Shown: positions 17,355 to 24,643 of the stretch, piece by piece | Layout: every line of letters starts with the position of its first letter | Position numbering within the stretch: the first letter of the stretch is position 1 | Source of the DNA: Sphingobacterium sp. UBA2700 | Lineage (GTDB): Bacteria; Bacteroidota; Bacteroidia; Sphingobacteriales; Sphingobacteriaceae | Assembly: GCA_002354335.1 (NCBI GenBank) | Contig: DELI01000006.1 | Coordinates: 1 to 39,572 of the forward strand | DNA: 39,572 bases | Direction of reading: 5' to 3' | Made by a program: the position numbers and the translations under genes | Notes under the pieces: generated by a model | Told to the model about the DNA's origin: nothing | The model's input: only the letters and a program-made list of their open reading frames with translations | Databases searched by the model: none

Positions 17355-18140
17355 TTAATCTTTTAAAAGGTTTCTACTTTTTAAGGTCTGCAGATAAACA
17401 TCGGTCTCCGCCGATACATCCAACATCCCCATCTTAAACTGATTCGTTACTTCCTGCTCAATAGCCACCGAAGCCTGGCGTATCACATTCTCTAGCTTGC
17501 GTTTCGACTCCATCGTAATGCTATTGCTCAGATGCGTATTCTCCAACTCATCATATTGCATCAACACATTCACAACTGTCGAATGTCGCACAAGGAACTT
17601 CTCTGCCTCACGAATATCTTTTTTCTCCAGCAATTGAAATAAGCGGATAATCTTATCGATATCTGTTTGAATACTTCGATTATCAATTTGCTTCCTCCAA
17701 TGTAACAGTCTTTCCACAAAAAACTGCGGAGTATCGATAGATGCTGATTTCAGTTCCAAATATTTCTGTGCCGAAGGCGTCGAAATCCAAGTCAATGGAC
17801 GCACCTCGCCCAGCTCCAAACGCTGTAAATAAGGCTTCGCCTGATTCAATAGCATGCCATTACCAACGATATAAGAGACTACAGAGCCGCCCATGGTAAG
17901 CAGCATTGCTGTACTCAACGTTCCGAAGAAGTAAATGAAGGATACTAACAGGGCAATTTCCACTGCCAATAATGCCACCCCTGCAACATACCAGGAACGT
18001 ACCTTCGTTTTCTTCGCTTGTCCCAACATAACGAAGGGATGTATATGTATAGGCAATGGAATAATCATTAATACAGACAATATCGTCCACATTAATTGTC
18101 TGACCTCCCATGGTCTACTTTTCTTAGTTGCCCAACCCAT
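17355..18140 (-). CDS. XpaC-like membrane protein, TelA partner
   Basis: A 261-residue protein with hydrophobic segments near residues 18-38, 48-70 and 73-95, then a helical cytoplasmic part. The C-terminus (KFLVRHSTVVNVLMQYDELE through DVSAETDVYLQTLKSRNLL) follows the XpaC pattern, in which helices end with a short DxxTDxxxLxxxL-type segment. XpaC proteins (PF10112) were named for 5-bromo-4-chloroindolyl phosphate hydrolysis, but their true role is unclear. Adjacency to telA (six bases) strongly suggests a joint function at the membrane. The family call rests on C-terminal pattern and context. Confidence 0.7.
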   Translation of the reverse strand: MGWATKKSRPWEVRQLMWTILSVLMIIPLPIHIHPFVMLGQAKKTKVRSWYVAGVALLAVEIALLVSFIYFFGTLSTAMLLTMGGSVVSYIVGNGMLLNQAKPYLQRLELGEVRPLTWISTPSAQKYLELKSASIDTPQFFVERLLHWRKQIDNRSIQTDIDKIIRLFQLLEKKDIREAEKFLVRHSTVVNVLMQYDELENTHLSNSITMESKRKLENVIRQASVAIEQEVTNQFKMGMLDVSAETDVYLQTLKSRNLLKD

Positions 18141-18285
18141 TTTGCAATTTAATTATTTTTATAAAAATACACCAATTCTTATTCCAATGCATACTTCCAC
18201 CCTAAAAACTAGGTAATTGGCATAAAAACACCTGTCATTACGTCATTTTTATCGGTGAAAATTCCTAAGCCCAATTCCTCCAAAT

Positions 18286-19776
18286 CTATACGGTTTGAAT
18301 TAGCGACAGCGCTAGTTGATACGCTGTCTTTTTCTCCCATTTCGCCATTAGCCAGGCAATAAAGCTTAGGTTAAAGATATCTTTGTTCGCGTCGATATCA
18401 ATCATAGAACGAACGGAATCCTGATAAGTTTGCTCGCTGACGATGTCAGGCTTTTGTATAGAGCGTTCCACCATACTCAGGAAGGCCATTACCCTTTCTT
18501 CCTGAATGCTCAACAAATACTTCTTGTAGCGGCGCTTGAAACTATGCAGGCGCGAAACCGCCAGTTCCGTATTCTCAAATTGCAGATGTACCAAAAATTC
18601 CATCAAATTCTTCCGTATTGTCCACAACATCCCCATTTTCTTTTCATACCAATGGTCGGTATGCCCCAATTTCGCCAGGTGGCTTAAGCTGCGTGAATCC
18701 CCATGCTGCGCATAGAACATCGTCAGGCTCAGATACAGGTCGTCAATATCCTCTTGGTTGGACTTCTTAGTCACATAGGATAGTCCTTCCTCTATCGCTT
18801 CAATTCCCTCTTCAGCCTTGCCCGAAAAGTGATAGTTCAAACCCAGCAACAGTTGATACCGAAGGATAAACTGCTCCTTGTAGGATTTGCTGTTCTCCAT
18901 CAACATGCGCATCTGCCGGAGATAACTAATGCTTTCGGAGAACCTTTTATTGCGCAAGTTGAAATTTGCCAGGTAATAAAGGATATAGAGGTGATAATAC
19001 AGATGTCGCTCCTTCGGTTTTTCCAAACCCTGAATATATTGATAGGTCTTACGGACGTATCTTTCAATCAATCCATAGTTCTGATTAATGGCGGCATATT
19101 CATTCGCAATATAGAGGATTTGGTACAGCGACTTGTAATTCATCAGATCCAGCACCGCAATCTGATATTTCTTTAGCGTCGCTTCGATTAATTCCGTCAG
19201 GTTAACAATCTTCCCTTTCAGATGTATTTCCTGCAGTTCTCTCCGCAGGTAGGCATAAGCCATATGCATCTTTGCTTCCCTTTGCATGTGAGTCTGATTC
19301 AAGGTGAAGCGATCTAATAAACGGTCGAAGGCTAAATCCTGATCCAAATGCGCATACTGCATACGCAATAAAAACACTTCGTTGACCAAACCAAACTGCT
19401 CTTCTTGCACTGCCAAACGTTCCGCACGATCCAAAGATTTTAATCCAATCTTCTCCAAATTATTCTCCAATAAGAATCGTGCAACAACGAGGTTCCTCAA
19501 TATTTCATAGACTGCGCTGTCTTTGCTTTCAAAGGCGCGTTGCGAAAGGAATTGAAGCACATTATCCTGCAATCTTTTGCGAAGTGCATGATAAGCGTCC
19601 TTATTTTTTTTATCTGAATATAATTTATTTATGGATTTTATATCGTCAGTTTCTAAAATATTGAACAAACGAATATTTTTAACATCCTTACGTTTATTTT
19701 TTCTATTCAGAAAATTCTTAAAATCTACTTTGTCCTGATTATTAAGTAAATCAATCAGCTGAGCCAAATCATCCAT
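18286..19776 (-). CDS. Large helical-repeat hypothetical protein
   Basis: A 496-residue soluble protein, predicted almost fully alpha-helical, with no signal peptide. Repeated helix pairs such as YYHLYILYYLANFNLRNKRF and LLLGLNYHFSGKAEEGIEAI look like degenerate TPR units in the central 250 residues. I recognise the type as a Bacteroidota hypothetical protein without known function. It is monocistronic, diverging from the yiaA-like gene. A 16-base word of its 5' leader (19814-19829) is repeated exactly inside the coding region (19635-19650). Confidence 0.75.
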   Translation of the reverse strand: MDDLAQLIDLLNNQDKVDFKNFLNRKNKRKDVKNIRLFNILETDDIKSINKLYSDKKNKDAYHALRKRLQDNVLQFLSQRAFESKDSAVYEILRNLVVARFLLENNLEKIGLKSLDRAERLAVQEEQFGLVNEVFLLRMQYAHLDQDLAFDRLLDRFTLNQTHMQREAKMHMAYAYLRRELQEIHLKGKIVNLTELIEATLKKYQIAVLDLMNYKSLYQILYIANEYAAINQNYGLIERYVRKTYQYIQGLEKPKERHLYYHLYILYYLANFNLRNKRFSESISYLRQMRMLMENSKSYKEQFILRYQLLLGLNYHFSGKAEEGIEAIEEGLSYVTKKSNQEDIDDLYLSLTMFYAQHGDSRSLSHLAKLGHTDHWYEKKMGMLWTIRKNLMEFLVHLQFENTELAVSRLHSFKRRYKKYLLSIQEERVMAFLSMVERSIQKPDIVSEQTYQDSVRSMIDIDANKDIFNLSFIAWLMAKWEKKTAYQLALSLIQTV

Positions 19777-19906
19777 AACCTCAAATATCTCCTTAAATAT
19801 ATTAAAAATATCTATTTTATATCGTCAGTATTTACACGAAACTTCATTGGCAGAGCGCTCCATTCCCGCGATCTTTACATCGTATTAATCAACAAAAATT
19901 AAAAAT

Positions 19907-20374
19907 ATGGAACCGCTAAATATCCAATCAGAAGAAAACAACATGACTCCAAAGGGGTCGGAAGGAACAAAGAATCCGTACAAACCAACTGCCGCCTTCG
20001 TAGGGGCTTCCTGGTTAGCATTAATCACCGGTGCGGCGGCATTTTGTATAGGATTGTGGAATGCCGATATGGCACTCAATGAAAAAGGCTATTATTTTAC
20101 CATTTTACTATTTGGATTATTTGCCGTTATCTCGGTACAGAAAAGCGTACGAGATAAAGCTGAAGGGCTGGCTGTAACTGAGATTTACTATAGCTTAAGC
20201 TGGTTTGCGACCATCGCCTCGATCGTATTACTGATCGTCGGCTTGTGGAATGCCGACCTGACTTTAAGTGAAAAGGGGTTCTACGGAATATCCTTCGTGC
20301 TCAGTGTTTTTGCAGCCATTGCCGTTCAGAAAAACACAAGAGACGCTAAGTTGGCAAACGAAAAGACCTTATAA
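19907..20374 (+). CDS. YiaA/YiaB-family inner membrane protein
   Basis: A 155-residue protein with four membrane helices arranged as two copies of a helix pair: FVGASWLALITGAAAFCIGL and YYFTILLFGLFAVISVQKSV, then FATIASIVLLIVGLWNADLT and FYGISFVLSVFAAIAVQKNT. Both halves carry GLWNAD and AVQK, an internal duplication characteristic of the YiaA/YiaB domain (PF05360). Function is unknown. I keep the ATG at 19907, preceded by the A-rich stretch usual here; an ATG at 19943 is an alternative. A terminator-like hairpin follows at 20386-20423. Confidence 0.85.
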   Translation: MEPLNIQSEENNMTPKGSEGTKNPYKPTAAFVGASWLALITGAAAFCIGLWNADMALNEKGYYFTILLFGLFAVISVQKSVRDKAEGLAVTEIYYSLSWFATIASIVLLIVGLWNADLTLSEKGFYGISFVLSVFAAIAVQKNTRDAKLANEKTL

Positions 20375-20385
20375 CTTAGCGGTTT

Positions 20386-20423
20386 CCCCGCAGACCTTGC
20401 TTGTCGAGGCTGCGGGTTGTTTA
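20386..20423 (+). terminator. Terminator after yiaA-like gene
   Basis: CCCGCAG (20387-20393) pairs with CTGCGGG (20410-20416) and the stem can extend inward through CCT/AGG with a bulged A. A TTGTTT run follows. Confidence 0.7.
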
Positions 20424-20433
20424 AATAATTTTG
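20401..20433 (+). promoter_or_regulatory. Possible promoter of the DUF2157 operon
   Basis: TAATTTTG at 20426-20433 is an exact TAnnTTTG -7 box, with TTG at 20401-20403, 22 bases upstream. The -33 element would lie inside the terminator hairpin of the preceding gene. Confidence 0.4.
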
Positions 20434-20461
20434 GTAACTTAACCTCATAAATCTCCCTCTC

Positions 20462-21415
20462 ATGAAGAGCATTAAACGCGAGGATATACATATTCTTGCA
20501 CAAAATAGCGATCTATCCGAATCGCAAATTGAGAAAGCATTAAAAACTGAAGTATTCCACCAACGAAACGATTGGTCCAACTTTCTAAAATATGCATTAT
20601 TAGCATTAGGCATAGGCTTTTTTGCCGCGGGCGTCATCTTTTTCTTTGCCTACAACTGGGATGATCTAGACAAATTCGCCAAACTCGGACTTGTGCAAAT
20701 GCTGGTCATCATCGTCTGCGTCATCTCCCTGCTGCCAAAACTAACGCCCAACACGCGCAAAATTTTACTCACCGGAGCCTCCTTATTGGTCGGTGTTATG
20801 TTTTCCGTATTCGGGCAAATCTATCAGACCGGAGCAGATGCCTACGACTTTTTCCTAGCATGGACATTATTTATTGGAATTTGGGTGTTGGTCAGTAATT
20901 TCCCACCACTCTGGATACTGTTTTTAGGATTAGTCAACACGACATTTATCCTTTATACCACACAGGTGACAAGACATTGGGACGAAGGGCTGAACTTTAC
21001 GATCTTATTTGTACTCAACTTGATTCCGCTCGTTTCATCACATCTGATTAACCGTTCCTGGAAAGATGTGAGGATACCAACCTATTTTACCAATATCATC
21101 GCTTTAGCTGCGCTTAGCTTCGCAACGATCGGCAACCTCGTCTACATCTTCGATTCGAAGACAGGCTTTCCTTATATCGTTCTGTTAACGATTGCATTTT
21201 ATGCACTAGGAATTGCTTATGGAATGAAGCAGCGTAGTGTCTTCTACCTGTCTGCCATACCGCTCAGCATTATCATCATCCTTACGGGCTGGATTCTAGA
21301 AATCACCCGTTGGAAAGATTCCTATCTGCTCATCAGTTTTTTTATTCTCGGAAGCATCAGCTTGGTGATCTATAATTTAATTCACATGTTAAAAAAGAAT
21401 CGTCATGAAAAGTAG
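20462..21415 (+). CDS. DUF2157 domain membrane protein
   Basis: A 317-residue inner-membrane protein. A short helical N-terminal segment (SESQIEKALKTEVFHQRNDW) leads into the DUF2157 signature GIGFFAAGVIFFFAYNWDDL at about 55-74, followed by some eight further membrane helices. The role of DUF2157 is unknown. Its last 11 bases overlap the DUF4401 gene, whose ATG is embedded in the codons for the C-terminal RHEK. The first gene of a three-gene coupled operon that ends with a GDYXXLXY protein, a recurring trio in Proteobacteria and Bacteroidota. Confidence 0.88.
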   Translation: MKSIKREDIHILAQNSDLSESQIEKALKTEVFHQRNDWSNFLKYALLALGIGFFAAGVIFFFAYNWDDLDKFAKLGLVQMLVIIVCVISLLPKLTPNTRKILLTGASLLVGVMFSVFGQIYQTGADAYDFFLAWTLFIGIWVLVSNFPPLWILFLGLVNTTFILYTTQVTRHWDEGLNFTILFVLNLIPLVSSHLINRSWKDVRIPTYFTNIIALAALSFATIGNLVYIFDSKTGFPYIVLLTIAFYALGIAYGMKQRSVFYLSAIPLSIIIILTGWILEITRWKDSYLLISFFILGSISLVIYNLIHMLKKNRHEK

Positions 21416-22472
21416 ATTGAATTTCGACGAACTAACTCAAGGGCTGGGATGGTCGGATCTGGAGAACAGCTTTGATCGACAAGCGATAGAGACTGAATTT
21501 CAGAAACGCGATGAAACGCAAAGTCTCCCGATAAAGATTCTCTCTATTTTCGGGGGAATCATGGCCAGCAGCACGCTCTCGGGCTTTTTGTTCAGCTTTG
21601 GAATCTTAGAGAATAAGCTCGCCCAATTGATCTTCGGATTGATCTTCCTCGTAGGAGCCATCTTCTTTAGCCGAAAAACCAAAATGCTGCTAATGGATAC
21701 CATGGCTGTCTCCGGCCTTATCCTCGGCTTCATCCTATTAGGTCTTGGGCTAGAAGATTATCACTTGTCAGACGAAGCCGCCTTGCTCATCATCTGTATC
21801 GTAGCGACTGTCAGCTTGAACTTTGTACGCAACTACATCATGACGTTCATACTGGTCCTGATTGCCTGTGGAACCTTGCTCGCCTCGCTCAACGCAGCAG
21901 ACTTGGATAATCTTTCTTATTTCTACGTCCCTGCGCTTGGCTTAGTTTTGGCGCATCTGTACATCAAGGAAGCACGCATCATCAGTAAAAGAAACTTCTT
22001 TTCCATCCGATACAACCCGATCCGCACGGCTTTAACCTTTTGCTTAATTGCCGGACTGATCTACTTAACGCTGGACAGCGATTTTATCCTTACAAATTAC
22101 TATGCGCTGTGTAGCTCCCTATCGTTTATCGTACTCAGTTTTGTTGCCCTGCATTTTGTATTCGAGAAATTGGCGATCGAAAACAAACGAACAATGATTT
22201 TATTGTATTTGCTTTGTTTATGCTGTCTGCTGCCAACCATATTCGCTCCTGCCATATCCGGAGCCATATTTTTGATCTTAATCAGCTTCCTCGCAAATTA
22301 TAAGACAGGATTTGTATTAGGCATCTTACTCCTGCTCTATGCAGTTTCCAGATTCTATTACGATTTGGATATATCATTGCTCGACAAATCCATCGCTATG
22401 ATGATTTCCGGAGCATTTTTTATCATTCTATATTTTGTGAGCCTTAAATTAAGTCGTCATGAAGAAAATTAG
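21405..22472 (+). CDS. DUF4401 domain membrane protein
   Basis: A 355-residue inner-membrane protein with about ten helices after a polar N-terminus of about 45 residues (LNFDELTQGLGWSDLENSFD). The opening and helix spacing match DUF4401, the regular partner of DUF2157. It starts inside the end of the preceding gene, and its own last 14 bases contain the start of the next one. The two junctions share the string CGTCATGAA. Function unknown; the conserved trio suggests a membrane complex. Confidence 0.85.
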   Translation: MKSRLNFDELTQGLGWSDLENSFDRQAIETEFQKRDETQSLPIKILSIFGGIMASSTLSGFLFSFGILENKLAQLIFGLIFLVGAIFFSRKTKMLLMDTMAVSGLILGFILLGLGLEDYHLSDEAALLIICIVATVSLNFVRNYIMTFILVLIACGTLLASLNAADLDNLSYFYVPALGLVLAHLYIKEARIISKRNFFSIRYNPIRTALTFCLIAGLIYLTLDSDFILTNYYALCSSLSFIVLSFVALHFVFEKLAIENKRTMILLYLLCLCCLLPTIFAPAISGAIFLILISFLANYKTGFVLGILLLLYAVSRFYYDLDISLLDKSIAMMISGAFFIILYFVSLKLSRHEEN

Positions 22473-22953
22473 CATCATACTCATCGTTGTCAACACGCTA
22501 TTGTTGTTGATTTATTTCAACTATAGCATTGCGCAGAAAGAAGATACCCTCAAAGAAGGCCATTTAGTGCTGTTGGAATTAGCCCCCGTCGACCCACGAT
22601 CGTTGATGCAAGGCGACTACATGATGCTCAACTATCAACTGAGCAACAATGTTCAACCAGACAGCATCCCTCGACGAGGATATGCAGTGCTTAAATTAGA
22701 CGAGCAGCATGTAGGCACATTACAAAGATTCCAGGCCCAAAAAACCCCATTAGCAACCGGAGAACTGTTGATTGCCTATACTAATCCAACGCAATGGCGC
22801 ATAAAAATCGGAGCGGAATCGTTCTTCTTTCAGGAAGGAACCGGCGAACGATATGAGAAAGCAAAATACGGCGCCCTAAAAGTCGATAATAATGGAAATA
22901 GCTTATTAATAGGCTTGTACGACGAAAATAAAAGAGAGATCAAATCTAAGTAA
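22459..22953 (+). CDS. GDYXXLXY domain protein
   Basis: A 164-residue protein with one N-terminal membrane anchor (residues 4-22) and an extracytoplasmic domain. The naming motif appears as GDYMMLNY at 52-59, within RSLMQGDYMMLNYQL. The family (PF14345) is almost always found next to DUF2157/DUF4401 genes, as here, and its biochemical role is unknown. It begins 14 bases before the end of the DUF4401 gene, so all three are translationally coupled. Confidence 0.9.
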   Translation: MKKISIILIVVNTLLLLIYFNYSIAQKEDTLKEGHLVLLELAPVDPRSLMQGDYMMLNYQLSNNVQPDSIPRRGYAVLKLDEQHVGTLQRFQAQKTPLATGELLIAYTNPTQWRIKIGAESFFFQEGTGERYEKAKYGALKVDNNGNSLLIGLYDENKREIKSK

Positions 22954-22970
22954 AGTCACAGCTTAAGATA

Positions 22971-23032
22971 ACCCAATGTAGAGCCCAATCAAACCCGCTC
23001 GTGAGCGGGTTTGATTGGGCTTTACATTGGGT
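22971..23032. repeat. Near-perfect 62-base hairpin
   Basis: ACCCAATGTA (22971-22980) pairs with 23023-23032. One mismatch or wobble pair (22981/23022) follows, then 19 perfect pairs (22982-23000 with 23003-23021) around a two-base GT centre. It lies 18 bases after the GDYXXLXY stop. There is no T run, so it is not a standard terminator. Its right arm matches bases 227-266. Confidence 0.85.
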
Positions 23033-23059
23033 TTGAAAGGGAAGAACAAGGGCTTTGTC

Positions 23060-23282
23060 TAGTAGTTAGTATATAGTAGTTAGTATTTAGACCTAGGGCG
23101 GGAATAGATATTTGATATAAGATTTTAGAGTATTGGCTTTCGAAGTTGAAAGGGAAATTTGTTTTGAACCAAGACAAACTTTCCTTCTTAACCCCAAGAT
23201 TCAAAACAGCAACTCTAATGACTAAAATCTCGTATCTATTCCCCCCTAGGTCTTTATACTAACTACTAACTACTAAATACTT
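23060..23282. repeat. Inverted-repeat element with terminal heptamer blocks
   Basis: The left arm starts with four heptamers (TAGTAGT, TAGTATA, TAGTAGT, TAGTATT; 23060-23087), then TAGACCTAGGGCGGGAATAG and GATTTTAGAGT. The right arm (about 23212-23282) is the imperfect inverse and ends with four inverted heptamers (23255-23282). The roughly 80-base centre contains AAGACAAACTTTCCTT, shared with 39514-39529. The whole resembles a miniature mobile element or a long-stem RNA, but no target-site duplication is obvious. Confidence 0.8.
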
Positions 23283-23386
23283 CTAAAAACAAATAGCATA
23301 AAGTTAATTAGTTCAAAATTGTTTAACTATTACATTATTTACTTACTATCCTGATATTCATCATTTATTTTGAGTTTAAGTGACGA

Positions 23387-23394
23387 TATATTTG
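23387..23394 (+). promoter_or_regulatory. -7 box (TATATTTG) for the OmpW-type gene
   Basis: An exact TAnnTTTG match 23 bases before the ATG. A TTTTG lies 14 bases upstream, closer than the usual spacing, so only the -7 box is well supported. Confidence 0.45.
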
Positions 23395-23417
23395 TGGTAT
23401 AACAAATCGTTATTGCA

Positions 23418-24086
23418 ATGAAAAAACTATTATTAACTATTGCCGGCCTATTTGCAGTAGGCATGAGCTTTACACAAGCCCAAACAACAGATTTCAACAA
23501 GTGGCAGGTACGCTTACGTGGGGTTGCCGTTATTCCTACGCCATCTGCTGACATCGCAACAATCGGTGGTGATGTTGACATCAACACTAAATTTATTCCA
23601 GAGCTAGATTTCACGTATTTCTTTACAAAGAACATCGCGGCAGAATTGATCTTAGGAACAACAAAACACAATGTTAATACAACAGGATCAGACCTAACTG
23701 CAATCGGATTAGGTGCATCTGAAGATGTAGATCTAGGTTCTGTTTGGTTACTTCCTCCGACATTGACAGCACAGTACCATTTCTATCCAGGAAAATTGGT
23801 TAAACCTTATGTTGGTGCCGGTGTGAACTATACAATATTCTATAATGTAGATGAAGGTAACACAGTAAAAGGTGTAGAGTACAAAAACAAATTTGGTTTT
23901 GCTACACAAATCGGTACTGACATCAACATTACAGATAAATTCTTCCTTAACGTGGATGCGAAATACATCTTCTTGAAAACAGATGTTGACGTAGATGCTT
24001 CCAACTTAGCTGCGGGTTTAGCCATTCCGGCAACAGTTGACATCAATCCATTCTTAGTGGGAGTTGGTATCGGATATAAATTCTAG
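23418..24086 (+). CDS. OmpW-family outer membrane protein
   Basis: A 222-residue outer-membrane beta-barrel. A signal peptide (MKKLLLTIAGLFAVGMSFTQ, cleavage after AQA near residue 22) is followed by strands typical of the eight-stranded OmpW barrel: KWQVRLRGVAVIPT, PELDFTYFFTKNIAAELILG, LPPTLTAQYHFYPG, and the aromatic C-terminal VGVGIGYKF used for barrel assembly. OmpW proteins form narrow channels for small hydrophobic compounds. The AT-rich, strongly biased codons suggest good expression. Single gene with its own -7 box and a terminator at 24106-24147. Confidence 0.92.
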   Translation: MKKLLLTIAGLFAVGMSFTQAQTTDFNKWQVRLRGVAVIPTPSADIATIGGDVDINTKFIPELDFTYFFTKNIAAELILGTTKHNVNTTGSDLTAIGLGASEDVDLGSVWLLPPTLTAQYHFYPGKLVKPYVGAGVNYTIFYNVDEGNTVKGVEYKNKFGFATQIGTDINITDKFFLNVDAKYIFLKTDVDVDASNLAAGLAIPATVDINPFLVGVGIGYKF

Positions 24087-24105
24087 TAGCATATTATCAA
24101 AAGCG

Positions 24106-24147
24106 CTCCGGTCTAAGCTTGCTCTCTGCTGAAACCGGAGTTTTTTT
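24106..24147 (+). terminator. Terminator after the OmpW-type gene
   Basis: CTCCGGT (24106-24112) pairs with ACCGGAG (24134-24140) across a 21-base loop and is followed by seven T. Confidence 0.8.
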
Positions 24148-24151
24148 ACCC

Positions 24152-24183
24152 AAAAAAGGGGACCCCGTCCGGAGTCCCCTTTG
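24152..24183 (-). terminator. Terminator after the DUF3127 gene
   Basis: Left arm AAAGGGGAC (24155-24163) and right arm GTCCCCTTT (24174-24182) form a strong stem; on the minus strand it is followed by a run of T (the A run from 24152). It lies 20 bases past the DUF3127 stop codon, back to back with the terminator of the convergent gene. Confidence 0.85.
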
Positions 24184-24203
24184 CTTTTATCTTTTTTTTC
24201 TAA

Positions 24204-24578
24204 TTAGAAAGGTAAATCGTCATCATCAGCGCCGCTAGACGAGATATCTACGGGAGGCATATCGGCATAACCAGGTGCTGGTGCCGCTGCAGCATTGTTC
24301 GCTAATTTGGTAACACGCCATGCTACTAAAGAGTTGAAGTAAGTTGTAACCCCTTCTTTGTTCGTCCAAGGACGACCACGAAGGTTGAAAGATACTTCTA
24401 CATCTTCACCTACCGCTAGGTTATCAAATATATTAACGCGATCTTGAGTTGCCTCAAAGCGGATGTATTCTACAAATTGTGGGTTTTCAGCATATGCAAC
24501 AATCATATCTCTCTTTTTGAAAGATTCTGTAACTTGTTGTGTTGCGCCTACTTCATGTACTTTTCCTCTTATTTCCAT
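24204..24578 (-). CDS. DUF3127 protein with SSB-like acidic tail
   Basis: A 124-residue protein. Residues 1-90 (GKVHEVGATQQVTESFKKRD, NLRGRPWTNKEGVTTYFNSL) follow the DUF3127 pattern, which has the spacing of an OB fold. A short Ala/Pro-rich linker ends in DDDDLPF, close to the DDDIPF-type tip by which single-stranded DNA-binding protein recruits repair and replication partners. It is thus probably a second SSB-like protein of Bacteroidota, shorter than standard SSB. The family assignment is firm; a DNA role is inferred from the fold and the tail. Confidence 0.85.
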   Translation of the reverse strand: MEIRGKVHEVGATQQVTESFKKRDMIVAYAENPQFVEYIRFEATQDRVNIFDNLAVGEDVEVSFNLRGRPWTNKEGVTTYFNSLVAWRVTKLANNAAAAPAPGYADMPPVDISSSGADDDDLPF

Positions 24579-24628
24579 AACTAAACTTTTAAACCGTAAA
24601 ATTAATCAAATTTTGCTAAGAGAATAAG

Positions 24629-24636
24629 TAACTTTG
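24629..24636 (+). promoter_or_regulatory. -7 box (TAACTTTG) for the THUMP methyltransferase gene
   Basis: An exact TAnnTTTG box ends seven bases before the ATG, predicting a leader of only a few bases. The nearest TTTG lies 13 bases upstream, which is short for a -33 element. Confidence 0.42.
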
Positions 24637-24643
24637 CAGAAAT

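Larger units (their letters stand above)
22954..23417. other. Repeat-filled intergenic region
   Basis: This 464-base gap holds no gene. It consists of a 62-base hairpin (22971-23032), a linker with GAACAAGGGCTTTG, a long inverted-repeat element with heptamer blocks at both ends (23060-23282), and an AT-rich stretch with the ompW promoter region (23387-23394). Confidence 0.75.

Noticed and set aside
18286..19776. Helical protein as a classical TPR protein
   Set aside because: Helix pairs are suggestive but the TPR consensus residues are too degenerate to name the family.
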